From the NCBI GenBank assembly GCA_022822745.1, contig JAJEAO010000102.1:20927-84926 (forward strand): 64,000 nt of DNA. The letters run 5' to 3'. This stretch comes from Acidobacteriota bacterium. Its GTDB lineage: Bacteria; Acidobacteriota; Vicinamibacteria; Marinacidobacterales; Marinacidobacteraceae. Under the pieces are notes generated by a model. It was not told where the DNA came from. It saw only the letters and a program-made list of their open reading frames with translations, and did not search any database. Shown here piece by piece: positions 17,312 to 26,109 of the stretch. Position 1 is the first letter of the stretch. Every line of letters begins with the position of its first letter. A program made the position numbers and the translations under genes.

Positions 17312-18441
17312 CGCACCGTAGCAAAGGACTCTACGGCAATGTCAATTCGTTCCTGCAGCCTGTCCCGATGAGTCGTCGAGCCCTGGTAGAGCTCTCTATC
17401 CTCCAGGCTCTCCATCATCACTCGGCATGCCTTGTGAAGTCCTGCTTCGTCCTCGATCGGACCTCGAGCGAGGCGATGTGAGACTCCGAGCAGCACCGCT
17501 TCCGCGACGGCAACGTTGAGCGCGCGCCTTGGACGAAACGATTCCCGAGTCAGCACACGATTCACGACGTCGACGGTCTCTCTGAACAGGGAGCTCATCC
17601 GATTCGCTTCTTCCTCATTCAGGTTTCGGTGACGCGCCATGAAGCGGTTCAGGAAGCGCTTCATCGGGCGCTCATAATCGTCGCGACAGTCGTGGAGCGC
17701 GAGGAACCGCAGGATGGTCTCCTGGTCCTTCTTGCGGCTGTGAGTCTGTCCGAACAGGTCTCGCCAGTTCGTATCCTCGTTCAGAACACTCAATAGATGA
17801 ACGAAACGCCCCCGATAGACACAGGTTCTCACTTCCTGTGCTTGAAGCGCAGTCCCTCCAGTGTTCAGCCGCTGGAACACCTCGTACACCGAAGTTCGAT
17901 CATCTGACGGCTCGATCTGCTGAAAGATCGTGGCGTGAATTATGGCATCCTCAAGCGCCCGTCTCTCCACCGAAAAGAGCCCGTCCCATGTCCGCCCCTG
18001 AAGATCCTTCGTGACGCCGGTGAGGCGAAACGGCTTTCCTCTCAGGATGCCGCGCTGGAAGAACTCCAGACTTCGAAGCCGCTGTTGACCGTCCACGACC
18101 ATGAGCTTCCTCGTATCGGGTTCCCGAAACAGGAAGAAACCGGGGACCGGAAGATCGAGGATCAGGGACTCGATGAATCGCGAGGCCTGCGTCTTCGTCC
18201 ATACAAAGTCGCGCTGGAACTCGGGAATGAACATATCGCCACGATCAAGCCGCTTCAGGTAACCGTCCACCGAGAAATCGGCACCGTAACTCGTGATGTT
18301 GTATCCCACCTGCGGATCCAGTGCTTCATCGTCGTCCCGAGGATCCTCGATCTCTTCATCCGATTCGAGCGGCGCTGAAACCGCGGCTTCCGGCGGTGCG
18401 CCACCCAGGCCATCGGCGATCGGGGAGCGGTCGGGCATCAT
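17308..18441 (-). CDS. DUF262 (GmrSD N-terminal/ParB-like) protein
   Basis: 377 residues. The signature MVVDGQQRLRSLEFF (DGQQR at 117-121) is the conserved core of DUF262, a ParB/Srx-like fold that hydrolyses nucleotides in GmrS-type restriction enzymes. It is supported by FIPEFQRDFVWTKTQASRFIESL upstream and FQRLNTGGTALQAQEVR downstream, all standard for the family. An acidic low-complexity head (DDDEALD) precedes the domain. No DUF1524/HNH nuclease domain is fused; the HEPN protein translated from the overlapping downstream gene takes that place. A possible promoter lies in the 109 bases before the divergent oxidoreductase gene. The neighbourhood and lower GC suggest a transferable defence unit. 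Confidence 0.85.
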   Translation of the reverse strand: MMPDRSPIADGLGGAPPEAAVSAPLESDEEIEDPRDDDEALDPQVGYNITSYGADFSVDGYLKRLDRGDMFIPEFQRDFVWTKTQASRFIESLILDLPVPGFFLFREPDTRKLMVVDGQQRLRSLEFFQRGILRGKPFRLTGVTKDLQGRTWDGLFSVERRALEDAIIHATIFQQIEPSDDRTSVYEVFQRLNTGGTALQAQEVRTCVYRGRFVHLLSVLNEDTNWRDLFGQTHSRKKDQETILRFLALHDCRDDYERPMKRFLNRFMARHRNLNEEEANRMSSLFRETVDVVNRVLTRESFRPRRALNVAVAEAVLLGVSHRLARGPIEDEAGLHKACRVMMESLEDRELYQGSTTHRDRLQERIDIAVESFATVR

Positions 18442-18550
18442 GAACCTCCTGTCGGCGCGATCCCCTCAGAGGCGCTCGACGGACGGCAGTATAGGTACGC
18501 CCGGGACTGCCGATCCGACCGGTGCGCCGCGCCTGCTACCGTGGGCCTCC

Positions 18551-19636
18551 ATGGCAGACAGCAGCGGTCAAGACTTGCGGACGGTCGGGTTCGGGCTCAT
18601 CGGGACGGGCATGTCCGGCGGGTTCGTCGCTTCGGAACTGCGGTTCGTGGAGGGCGCCTCGCTGGTCTCGGTGTGCTCGCGCAATCCGGAGCGCGCCGCG
18701 GCGTTCGCATCGAAGCACGGCGCCCGGCGCTGGACCACGGACTACCGCGAACTCGCGCGGGATCGGGAGGTGGACGTGGTCTGCGTCCTCGCGCCCACCG
18801 GACTCCACGCCGGGATGACGATCGCGGCGGCGGAGGCCGGGAAGCACGCGCTGGTCGAGAAACCGCTCGAGGCGAATCTCGAGGCGGCGCACCGGATGAT
18901 CCGCGCATGTCGCGCGGCCGATGTGCGGCTCGGGGTGATCTTCCAGATGCGGTTCGGCCGGGTCGCCCGCGAACTCGGAACGCTGCTCCGCCACGGGGGT
19001 CTCGGCGAGATCTACCTGGCCGATGCGGTGGACAAGTCGAGCCGGACCGCCGCCTACTACGCGAGCGCGGCCTGGCGGGGGACCGAGGCGCTCGAAGGCG
19101 GCGGCTGTCTGATGACACAGGCCATCCACATCGTGGATCTGCTGCAGCACCTCGTCGGACCGGTCGCTTCCGTGACCGGCCGGATCGCGACGAAACGCCA
19201 CGCCATCGAGGTCGAGGACACCGCGGTGGCGCTCCTCCGATTCGAGAGCGGCGCGCTCGGGACCGTGACGAGCACGACGTCGATCCGCCCCGCGCTGCTC
19301 TCCCGGCTCGAGATCCACGGCGAGCGGGGCACCGTGGTGGCGAACGCGCAGTACGACCGCTTCCTCGTATGGGACGTGGACGGCGTCCCCGGTCCCTCCG
19401 GCCTCCCCGAGACGACGGACTGGGTGGACACCGACGACCCGTGGGCCTACCCGCAGACGCGCCACCGGATCCAGCTCCGGGACATGGCCGACGCGGTCAG
19501 GACGGGACGCGACCCGGTGCTCACCGGCGAGGAAGCGCTGCGATCGCTGCGGGTCGTTCAGGCGATCCGATGCTCCTCCCGCCTCGGCCGCGAGGTGTCC
19601 CTCGCCGAGTCACTCCCGGGCGAGAACTCCACCTGA
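18551..19636 (+). CDS. Gfo/Idh/MocA-family NAD(P)-dependent oxidoreductase
   Basis: 361 residues from ATG 18551; the frame extends upstream but overlaps the DUF262 gene antisense. The Rossmann motif GFGLIGTGMSGGF, the conserved ALVEKPLEANLEAA (EKP with the catalytic lysine) and the C-terminal half with GGCLMTQAIHIVDLLQHLVG (catalytic His region) define the family. Such enzymes oxidise or reduce sugars, inositols or their derivatives. No sugar-pathway neighbours narrow the substrate. It is convergent with the flippase gene (stop codons 31 bases apart). Confidence 0.88.
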   Translation: MADSSGQDLRTVGFGLIGTGMSGGFVASELRFVEGASLVSVCSRNPERAAAFASKHGARRWTTDYRELARDREVDVVCVLAPTGLHAGMTIAAAEAGKHALVEKPLEANLEAAHRMIRACRAADVRLGVIFQMRFGRVARELGTLLRHGGLGEIYLADAVDKSSRTAAYYASAAWRGTEALEGGGCLMTQAIHIVDLLQHLVGPVASVTGRIATKRHAIEVEDTAVALLRFESGALGTVTSTTSIRPALLSRLEIHGERGTVVANAQYDRFLVWDVDGVPGPSGLPETTDWVDTDDPWAYPQTRHRIQLRDMADAVRTGRDPVLTGEEALRSLRVVQAIRCSSRLGREVSLAESLPGENST

Positions 19637-19667
19637 GGTCGAGGGGCCGGACCCGGACGGAGCGCGG

Positions 19668-21008
19668 TCAGGCGAGGCGGCGGACCACCGGGACCGACCA
19701 GCGGTAGAGAGCGACCAGATCCACGAAGCGGGAGATGAGGACCGCCCACGAGGCGGCGAAGACGCCGATCATCCCCCACGGCTCGATCATCAGCCACAGG
19801 ATGGCGGCGACCGCCCCCGTCTCGATGATGCCCGCCCAGGTGATCGCGCGGGTCTCCCCGGCCCACACCAGCAGCGCCCGGAAGTAGGCGAGCAGCACCG
19901 ACGCCAGCGGCATCACGATGAGCACCTGAAACGCCACGACGGACAGCTCCACGAGGCCGCCCTCGAGTCCGTTCACCCCCCCGAACCAGAGACCGGAGAG
20001 AGGGGTGAAGGCGAGAAGCCCCTGAGCCGCGCTCGCGACCAGCCCGAGCGCGACCGCGAACCGCACCAGGGGGCGGAGGCGCTCGCGGGTTCCATCCATC
20101 GTGGCGATCGCGACCTCCTGGAACGAGAGCCCCATGCTCCGGAAGACGAAGGACAGCGCCGCCACGACGGGATAGGTGGCCAGGGATTCGAGAGCCAGGC
20201 GCGAGTGACCGAGGAACAGGTTCACCAGCGGGTGGATGGCGAGGGCGACGACCGAGCTGACGAGCAGCGGGATGTAGAAGTGGAGGATCTGCCCCGTGGT
20301 GAGCGGGTCGCCTTCGTGGGGCGTCGCCTCCACCCGCCGGACTCCGGCCGCGACCATCGCCCGGGTGGCGACGGCCTCGGCGAGAACCGCCACGGAGAGC
20401 GCCGCGGAACCCACCAGCGCCCCCGGGATCTCGGCCCGGTAGAGCGCCAGCGCCGTGATCGCCATCCCGGTGAAGCGGACCAGCGTCCCGTAGGCGACCC
20501 GCCGGGTGTGGCCCTCGCGGATGAGAATGCCCTGGTAGAAGCGCCGGTACCCGATCGCCGCCGGCCACGGGATCAGCACGACGAGCGCCCACCGGCTGAG
20601 CTCGGCCACTTCCGGCTCGAGCTGCATGAGATCCCGGGCCACCCACGGGTAGAGCGGCGACAGGACCGCGACGACGACGAGCGCCGTGATCCCCAGGTTC
20701 AGCGCCGCCCCGAAACGCCGCAGCGCGTGGAACGCCTGCCGGTCCGAACACAGCGCGGTCGAAGCGCTGAGCAGCATGATGATCGGCGACTCGATGATGA
20801 GCGCGAACGCGAACGCCACCCCGTAGGAGGCGAGGTTCACCGTGGCGTCGGGTAGCCGGCCCACGAGGACGGCGATCAGCAGCCCCTCCATGGACATCAT
20901 GAACCAGGTCGCCGCCATGGGCAGCCACATCCGGAGGATCCGTCCGTAGCCGAGCGGGCCCGACGCCACCGGGGCGATCCGGGCGCCGGTCTTCGGTCGC
21001 GCCGTCAT
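19668..21008 (-). CDS. MOP-superfamily (MATE/ANKH-like) membrane transporter
   Basis: 446 residues with about 12 membrane segments. The internal organisation (ALVSPLYPW-type loops, YRRFYQGILIREGHTRR after the fifth segment, and a second half repeating the first) fits the multidrug/oligosaccharidyl-lipid/polysaccharide exporter superfamily, nearest to MATE or progressive-ankylosis-like members. YQGILIREGHTR is a typical conserved cytoplasmic loop. It starts at ATG 21008, whose A is also the last base of the hemW TGA stop, so it is the last gene of the operon running from 27233. Substrate unknown. Confidence 0.75.
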   Translation of the reverse strand: MTARPKTGARIAPVASGPLGYGRILRMWLPMAATWFMMSMEGLLIAVLVGRLPDATVNLASYGVAFAFALIIESPIIMLLSASTALCSDRQAFHALRRFGAALNLGITALVVVAVLSPLYPWVARDLMQLEPEVAELSRWALVVLIPWPAAIGYRRFYQGILIREGHTRRVAYGTLVRFTGMAITALALYRAEIPGALVGSAALSVAVLAEAVATRAMVAAGVRRVEATPHEGDPLTTGQILHFYIPLLVSSVVALAIHPLVNLFLGHSRLALESLATYPVVAALSFVFRSMGLSFQEVAIATMDGTRERLRPLVRFAVALGLVASAAQGLLAFTPLSGLWFGGVNGLEGGLVELSVVAFQVLIVMPLASVLLAYFRALLVWAGETRAITWAGIIETGAVAAILWLMIEPWGMIGVFAASWAVLISRFVDLVALYRWSVPVVRRLA

Positions 21009-22207
21009 CAGGCGGCCGCGGCCCGTTCGTCCGCCACCAGACCGAGGTCCACTTCGCGGGCGAGGGCGTCGCCCACGGCGAGACCGTCGAGCGTCGGCGC
21101 CAGCCGACCACCCCCGGTCCGGACCAGTCCCGACGCCTCCCAGCGACGGAACCGGTCCCGATTCGCCGCAACGACCGCGTCGCCCCACGCCGCGGCGAAG
21201 GCGTCGAGATCCAGTCCGGCGACGGTCCGGAGCCCGAGGAACACCGTCTCGAGCGCTCGCTCGCGGGCGGTGAGCACCTCCGCGCCCTCGACGGGGAGCT
21301 CGCCGCGAAGCACGGCGTCCCGCCAGGGCGCGATCGTCCGGTGGTTCCAGCTTCGCGCCCGGCGGTCCGGATCGAAGGAGTGGGCCGACGGACCCAGCCC
21401 GAGGTAGGCGGCGCCGGTCCAGTACTTGGGGTTGTGGGGCGACCGGTCCCGTTTCGAGCGGGCGAAGCTGGAGGCCTCGTAGGCGACGAAGCCGACCCCG
21501 GCCAGCGTCTCGTGGACCGAGCGGAAGAGAGCTGCGGTCTCCGCGGAGATCAGGCGCTCCCCGGCGGCGGCGCGGCGCCCGAAGGGCGTTCCGGCCTCGA
21601 TCGTGAGCTCATAGACCGAGAGATGCGTCAGGCCGGACAGCCCGGCGGCGGCTTCGAGTTCGGCCTCGAGCGCGGCGGAAGACTGAGCCGCGTCGCCGTA
21701 GATCAGATCCATGGAACGCCAGGGAATCCCGGCGTCGAGCAGCATCGCCGCGGCGCGGCGGACGTCGTCCGGCGAGTGGAGCCGGCCGAGGAACCGCAGC
21801 CGGTCGCGGTCGAGGGACTGCGCTCCGAGGCTGACCCCGGAGACCCCGGCCGCCGCCCACGCCCGCGCGAGTCCCTCGTCCCGGACCAGATCCTCGGGAT
21901 TCGCTTCGAGGATCACGAACGGGGCCGGCGCGGCGAGACCGGCGGCAACGAGCGACGCGACGAGTTCGCGGACCGCGTCCGGGGGGAGCAGGGACGGCGT
22001 TCCGCCCCCGAAATAGACCGTGTCCGCGCCGAGCGGCGCCGCCCGGAGGGCGATCTCGGCGAGGAGCGCCGTGCGGTACCGGGCGGTGCGCTCGCTGCCG
22101 CGCCGCCCGCGCGGCGTCACCGCGAAGTCGCAGTAGGGACAGATCCGCCGGCAGAACGGGACATGGACATAGATCCCCGGATCGCCCCGGTCCGGGGAGC
22201 CCCTCAC
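21008..22207 (-). CDS. hemW: HemW-like radical SAM protein
   Basis: 399 residues from GTG 22207, which overlaps the lepA stop by 4 bases (GTGA); longer starts would lie inside lepA. The iron-sulfur motif is PFCRRICPYCDF (C19, C23, C26; CxxxCxxC). It is followed by YFGGGTPSLLPP, LEANPEDL, GVSLGAQSLD and NPKYWTG, all diagnostic of HemW/HemN-like proteins. HemW binds heme and is thought to help heme insertion rather than oxidise coproporphyrinogen. Adjacency to lepA is a widely conserved arrangement in bacteria and supports this call over HemN. Confidence 0.9.
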   Translation of the reverse strand: MRGSPDRGDPGIYVHVPFCRRICPYCDFAVTPRGRRGSERTARYRTALLAEIALRAAPLGADTVYFGGGTPSLLPPDAVRELVASLVAAGLAAPAPFVILEANPEDLVRDEGLARAWAAAGVSGVSLGAQSLDRDRLRFLGRLHSPDDVRRAAAMLLDAGIPWRSMDLIYGDAAQSSAALEAELEAAAGLSGLTHLSVYELTIEAGTPFGRRAAAGERLISAETAALFRSVHETLAGVGFVAYEASSFARSKRDRSPHNPKYWTGAAYLGLGPSAHSFDPDRRARSWNHRTIAPWRDAVLRGELPVEGAEVLTARERALETVFLGLRTVAGLDLDAFAAAWGDAVVAANRDRFRRWEASGLVRTGGGRLAPTLDGLAVGDALAREVDLGLVADERAAAA

Positions 22208-24030
22208 GCGCCGGGGCTCGACTTCAGGACGGCGACAAACGCCGACTGCGGAATCTGCACGTTCCCGACCTGCTTCATCCGACGCTTGCCTTCCTTCTGC
22301 TTCTCGAGCAGTTTGCGCTTCCGGGTGATGTCGCCGCCGTAGCACTTCGCGGTGACATCCTTGCGAAGCGCCCGGATGTTCGTGCGGGCGATGATCTTTC
22401 CGCCGATCGCGCCCTGCACCGCGATCTTGAAGTTGTGCATCGGGATCGCCTCGGAGAGGCGCTCGCAGTAGGCCAGCGCCCGGGGGCGGGCCTTCGTCTC
22501 GTGGACGAGCTGGCTCAGCGCATCCACGCGGTCGCCGTTGACGAGGATGTCAACCTTGACCAGTTTCGTCGCGCGGTAGTCGAGGAGCTCGTAGTCGTAG
22601 CTGCCGTAGCCGTGGGTCACGGTCTTGAGCCGATCGTGGAAGTCGAACAGCACTTCCGCGAGCGGCAGCTCGGCGTGGATCTCCACCCGCCGCGACGAGA
22701 GGTAGTTCATGCCGGTCTTCGCCACCCGCCTCTCCGCGAGGAGCTCCATGACCGGGCCCACCGAGCGGTCCGGGATCAGGATCGTGGCCCGGATGAACGG
22801 CTCCTCGGCGCCGAGGATCTGCGCCGGATCGGGGTAGTGCGCCGGGTTCTCGATCGAGTGGACCTCGCCGACCTTCGTGCTCACGTGGTAGCGAACGCTC
22901 GGCGCGGAGAGCAGCAGCGACAGGCCGTGCTCGCGCTGGAGCCGCTCCTGGACCACATCGAGGTGGAGCAGCCCCAGGAACCCGCAGCGAAAGCCGAATC
23001 CGAGCGCGGTGGAGGACTCGCGCTCGTAGGTGAGCGCCGGGTCGTTCAGGGCCAGCTTGCCGAGCGCTTTCTCGAGCACGCCGTAGTCGTCGGTGGACAT
23101 CGGGTACACCGACGAGAACACGACCGGCCGGGCCTCGCGATATCCGGGGAGAGGTTCGGCGGCGGAATCTCCCCCGGCGATCACGGTGTCCCCGATGGCG
23201 ATCTCCCGGATCCGGCGGATCCCGCAGATCGCGTAGCCCACGGAACCCGCCCCCAGCCGATCCACCGGCTCCCGCCGAAGCCCGAGCCGGCCCACCTCCT
23301 CGACCTGGTAGTCCCGCTCGCCGCGCATCAGCCGCACCCGGTCGCCCCGGCGCATGGATCCGTCCACGATCCGGAGCAGCAGGACGACCCCGCGGAACGC
23401 GTCGTACTGGGCGTCGAAGATGAGCGCCCGCAGCGGCGCCTCCTCCTCCCCCGAGGGCGGCGGGATCCGTTCCACCACCGCCCCGATGACCTCCTCCACC
23501 CCCAGCCCCGTCTTCGCCGAGGCCAGGATCGAGGAGAACGGGTCGAGGCCGAGCTCGTCGTCAATCTCCTCCATGACCCGCTCGGGGTCGGCGGCGGGGA
23601 GGTCCACCTTGTTGATGACCGGCACGACTTCGAGGTCGTACTCCATCGCCACGAAGTAGTTCGCCACCGTCTGCGCTTCCACTCCCTGCGCCGCGTCCAC
23701 GAGCAGCAGCGCTCCCTCGCACGACATGAGCGAGCGGCGAACCTCGTGCGAGAAATCCACGTGGCCCGGCGTATCGATCAGGTTCAACTGGTAGGTCTCG
23801 CCGTCCGGCCCGATGTGGAACAGCGAGACCGTGTTCGACTTGATCGTGATGCCGCGTTCGCGCTCGAGGTCCATGGAGTCGAGCAACTGGTCGCGGAACT
23901 CCCGATCGCTGACGCCGCCGCAGCGCTGGATCAACCGGTCCGCGAGCGTGGACTTCCCGTGGTCCACATGGGCGATGATGCAGAAGTTGCGGACCCGGGA
24001 TCCCGGAACCGCGGCGCGGCCCTTCTTCAC
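22204..24030 (-). CDS. lepA: Elongation factor 4 (LepA)
   Basis: 608 residues, close to the usual length of about 600. A ribosome-bound GTPase that back-translocates or assists stalled ribosomes. G1 AHVDHGKSTL, G2/G3 region ERGITIKSNTV and DTPGHVDFSHEV, and G4 NKVDLP are all intact. The C-terminal LepA-specific domain is clear (YGSYDYELLDYRATKLVKVDI, GGKIIARTNI, KCYGGDITRKRKLLEKQKEGKRRM). The start is GTG 24030, overlapping the M28 peptidase stop by 4 bases. It is the most conserved gene here and a good anchor for phylogenetic placement. Confidence 0.98.
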   Translation of the reverse strand: MKKGRAAVPGSRVRNFCIIAHVDHGKSTLADRLIQRCGGVSDREFRDQLLDSMDLERERGITIKSNTVSLFHIGPDGETYQLNLIDTPGHVDFSHEVRRSLMSCEGALLLVDAAQGVEAQTVANYFVAMEYDLEVVPVINKVDLPAADPERVMEEIDDELGLDPFSSILASAKTGLGVEEVIGAVVERIPPPSGEEEAPLRALIFDAQYDAFRGVVLLLRIVDGSMRRGDRVRLMRGERDYQVEEVGRLGLRREPVDRLGAGSVGYAICGIRRIREIAIGDTVIAGGDSAAEPLPGYREARPVVFSSVYPMSTDDYGVLEKALGKLALNDPALTYERESSTALGFGFRCGFLGLLHLDVVQERLQREHGLSLLLSAPSVRYHVSTKVGEVHSIENPAHYPDPAQILGAEEPFIRATILIPDRSVGPVMELLAERRVAKTGMNYLSSRRVEIHAELPLAEVLFDFHDRLKTVTHGYGSYDYELLDYRATKLVKVDILVNGDRVDALSQLVHETKARPRALAYCERLSEAIPMHNFKIAVQGAIGGKIIARTNIRALRKDVTAKCYGGDITRKRKLLEKQKEGKRRMKQVGNVQIPQSAFVAVLKSSPGA

Positions 24031-25844
24031 GGGCGAGGCGTCGGCGTGAGCGTGGTCGTGCGCCGCTCGCCGTCACGCCGATAGACGACCGTCACCGGCT
24101 CCCCGATCCGGACCCCCGCGAGGGCGTTCATGTAGTCGTAGATGTTCAGCACCGGAGTCCCCCCGAACTCGACGATCACATCGCCCTTCGCCAGGCCGGC
24201 CGCCTCCGCCGGCCCCCCCGCCATGACGCCACCGAGAAGCAACCCTTCCACCTCGGTCGCGTACTCCGGGATCGTCCCGGTGTACGCGGTCATGGAGGCG
24301 CGGGCGGGCGTCTGATCCGGCGAGCGTTCCACCCGCACGAAGGCCGGGGCCTCGTCCAGGTCGGCGACCCGGCGGGCGACGAGCCCGGCGAACCGCGCCA
24401 CCCGCGCCAGACCCTCGTAGTTCAGCCGGTCCGCGGTGTCCGTGGGCCGGTGGTAGTCGGGATGGGTCCCGGTGAAGAGATTCAGCGTCGGCACGCCCGC
24501 GCTGTTGAAGGCCGAAGAGTCCGTGGGGAGGTAGGGGTCGTCGCCGAGAGCGAGGTCGAAGCCTCCGGGAACGTTGGCCCGCTCCACGATCCGGGGCCAG
24601 ACGGGAGAGGACCCGAGCGCCTGGACGGTGAGCCGGTTGTCTTCGAGACGGCCCACCATGTCGAGGTTGACATAGGCGAGCAGCTCCGCCGGGACGATCT
24701 CGTCCCGGACGAACGCCGTCGAGCCGAGGAGTCCGGACTCCTCGCCGGACCAGAACGCGACGAGGAGCGGCCGGGCCAGCGGGGTCTCGGCGACCTGACG
24801 GGCCATCGCGAGGACCGCGGCGGTGCCGGAGGCGTTGTCGTCGGCGCCCGGATGGACTTCCGGCGGCCCGTGGGGGTTCAACGAACCGGACCCGCCCATC
24901 CCGAGGTGGTCGTAGTGGGCTCCGATCGCGATCCAGGGCGGCGCGAAGCCGCCGTCCGCCGCCGGCAGGATCCCCACGACGTTCGCCCCGGTTCCGCGCA
25001 CCCGCTCGAGGTCCACGGTCAGGGTCGCGACGCCCGGCAGCGGGAACGACCCGTCCAGCGGATCCCCGCCGTCGAGCGAGCGCTGCACCGCTTCGAGTTC
25101 CCTTCCGCTCCCGGCGAAGAGGCTCTCCCCGGCGGGGCCATCCACCGAAACCGCGGCGATCCCCTGCCCTCCGGGCGCCGCGATGTCGAAACCGTCCGGC
25201 GCCAGCTCGCCCGGGTTCGGCGACCGCGGGCCGCTCACGATCACGAGCCCCGCTGCGCCCGCTTCCCGGGCGGCGATGGCCTTGGCGCGCAGGCCGGAAT
25301 GGCGCTGGAACAGGGAACGCTCGTCCCCCTCCGCCCCGTCCGGGAAGTACCGCAGCGCGAGCACGACCTTGTCCCGCACCTCCTGACCGGCGTAGCTGTC
25401 GTAGCGGACCTCCGCGCCCTCCGGGAGGCGGATCCCGTAGCCGACGAAGTGGAGCTCGCCGCGGACCTCGCCCGACTCGGAGAACGCGAGCGCCCGCACC
25501 TGGTCGCTGCCGAAACGCCGGTGCCCCCCGGCGCGCAGCATCGAGCCGCGATCGTCCACCCGCTCGACGAACGAGAAGGGAATCCCGAGCTGGCCGCGTC
25601 CCGGCAGCGGCTGCGCTCCGGCGGCGGCGAGCTCGGCGATCAGGTAGCGCCGCGCCTGCGCCGCGCCCGGAGAACCGACCGCCCGGCCGTTCGTGCCGGG
25701 CGCGGTCAGCGCGAGCACATCGGCGCGCACCTCGTCCGCGGTCTGGGCGCCGGCGAAGGGGGCGACGAAGACGAGCGGCGCGGCGACCGCGGCAGCGCGA
25801 AGCCGTCGGGCGGCGCGGAAGAAGGGGGTCAGGGAATCAGTCAA
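24027..25844 (-). CDS. Secreted M28 aminopeptidase with PA and PDZ domains
   Basis: 605 residues from a TTG start at 25844. A signal peptide (ending FAGAQ, about 34 residues) is followed by a PA insert at about 130-270 and an M28 zinc peptidase core. All five ligand motifs are visible: GAHYDHLG, GADDNASG, WSGEESGLLG, VNLDMVG and GTHPDYHRPTD. They build a co-catalytic two-zinc site with the general-base glutamate in EES. The last about 90 residues are a PDZ domain (LLLGGVMAGGPAEAAGLAKGD). It probably trims peptides in the periplasm or outside. It is placed after a PD40 propeller gene as in many related genomes, with a small DUF1524 fragment in between, and is coupled to lepA by GTGA. Confidence 0.92.
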   Translation of the reverse strand: MTDSLTPFFRAARRLRAAAVAAPLVFVAPFAGAQTADEVRADVLALTAPGTNGRAVGSPGAAQARRYLIAELAAAGAQPLPGRGQLGIPFSFVERVDDRGSMLRAGGHRRFGSDQVRALAFSESGEVRGELHFVGYGIRLPEGAEVRYDSYAGQEVRDKVVLALRYFPDGAEGDERSLFQRHSGLRAKAIAAREAGAAGLVIVSGPRSPNPGELAPDGFDIAAPGGQGIAAVSVDGPAGESLFAGSGRELEAVQRSLDGGDPLDGSFPLPGVATLTVDLERVRGTGANVVGILPAADGGFAPPWIAIGAHYDHLGMGGSGSLNPHGPPEVHPGADDNASGTAAVLAMARQVAETPLARPLLVAFWSGEESGLLGSTAFVRDEIVPAELLAYVNLDMVGRLEDNRLTVQALGSSPVWPRIVERANVPGGFDLALGDDPYLPTDSSAFNSAGVPTLNLFTGTHPDYHRPTDTADRLNYEGLARVARFAGLVARRVADLDEAPAFVRVERSPDQTPARASMTAYTGTIPEYATEVEGLLLGGVMAGGPAEAAGLAKGDVIVEFGGTPVLNIYDYMNALAGVRIGEPVTVVYRRDGERRTTTLTPTPRP

Positions 25845-26109
25845 GATCGCATCTCCAGAGGGTCGCCGCCCGCTTCGCCATCCACCGCTGCCGGTGCTCG
25901 AGAAGCGCCGGCGTCCACTCCTCGGGCGCCATCGCCGCCACCGCCCGGGTCATGGCGTACGCGCTTTCGGCATGGGCTGCCACCTTTTCCGCAGAGTCGA
26001 GATTGCCGATCCGCCGATTCGTCCGAGCTTCGAGGGGAACGAGATTGGCGAGCCGGTGGACCAGCTTCTGGCAGCTCACGGACCGCGGCTCCAGAGGCCC
26101 GGCGGGCAT
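25837..26109 (-). CDS. Small protein resembling the C-terminal end of DUF1524 (HNH) nucleases
   Basis: 90 residues. The stretch HRLANLVPLEARTNRRIGN, then SAEKVAAHAES, TRAVAAM, EEWTPALLEHRQRWMAKRA and TLWRCDL matches the last about 75 residues of DUF1524 domains of GmrSD-type restriction enzymes (GNL.LL....N...SN, EK, W....IE.R...LA..A..IW). The HNH catalytic histidine/asparagine part that should precede it is absent. The frame is nevertheless intact and fitted into the operon: its ATG shares a base with the PD40 gene stop, and its stop overlaps the M28 start by 8 bases. It is either a domesticated fragment or a remnant kept open by its neighbours. Start chosen by the TGATG junction. Confidence 0.5.
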   Translation of the reverse strand: MPAGPLEPRSVSCQKLVHRLANLVPLEARTNRRIGNLDSAEKVAAHAESAYAMTRAVAAMAPEEWTPALLEHRQRWMAKRAATLWRCDLD

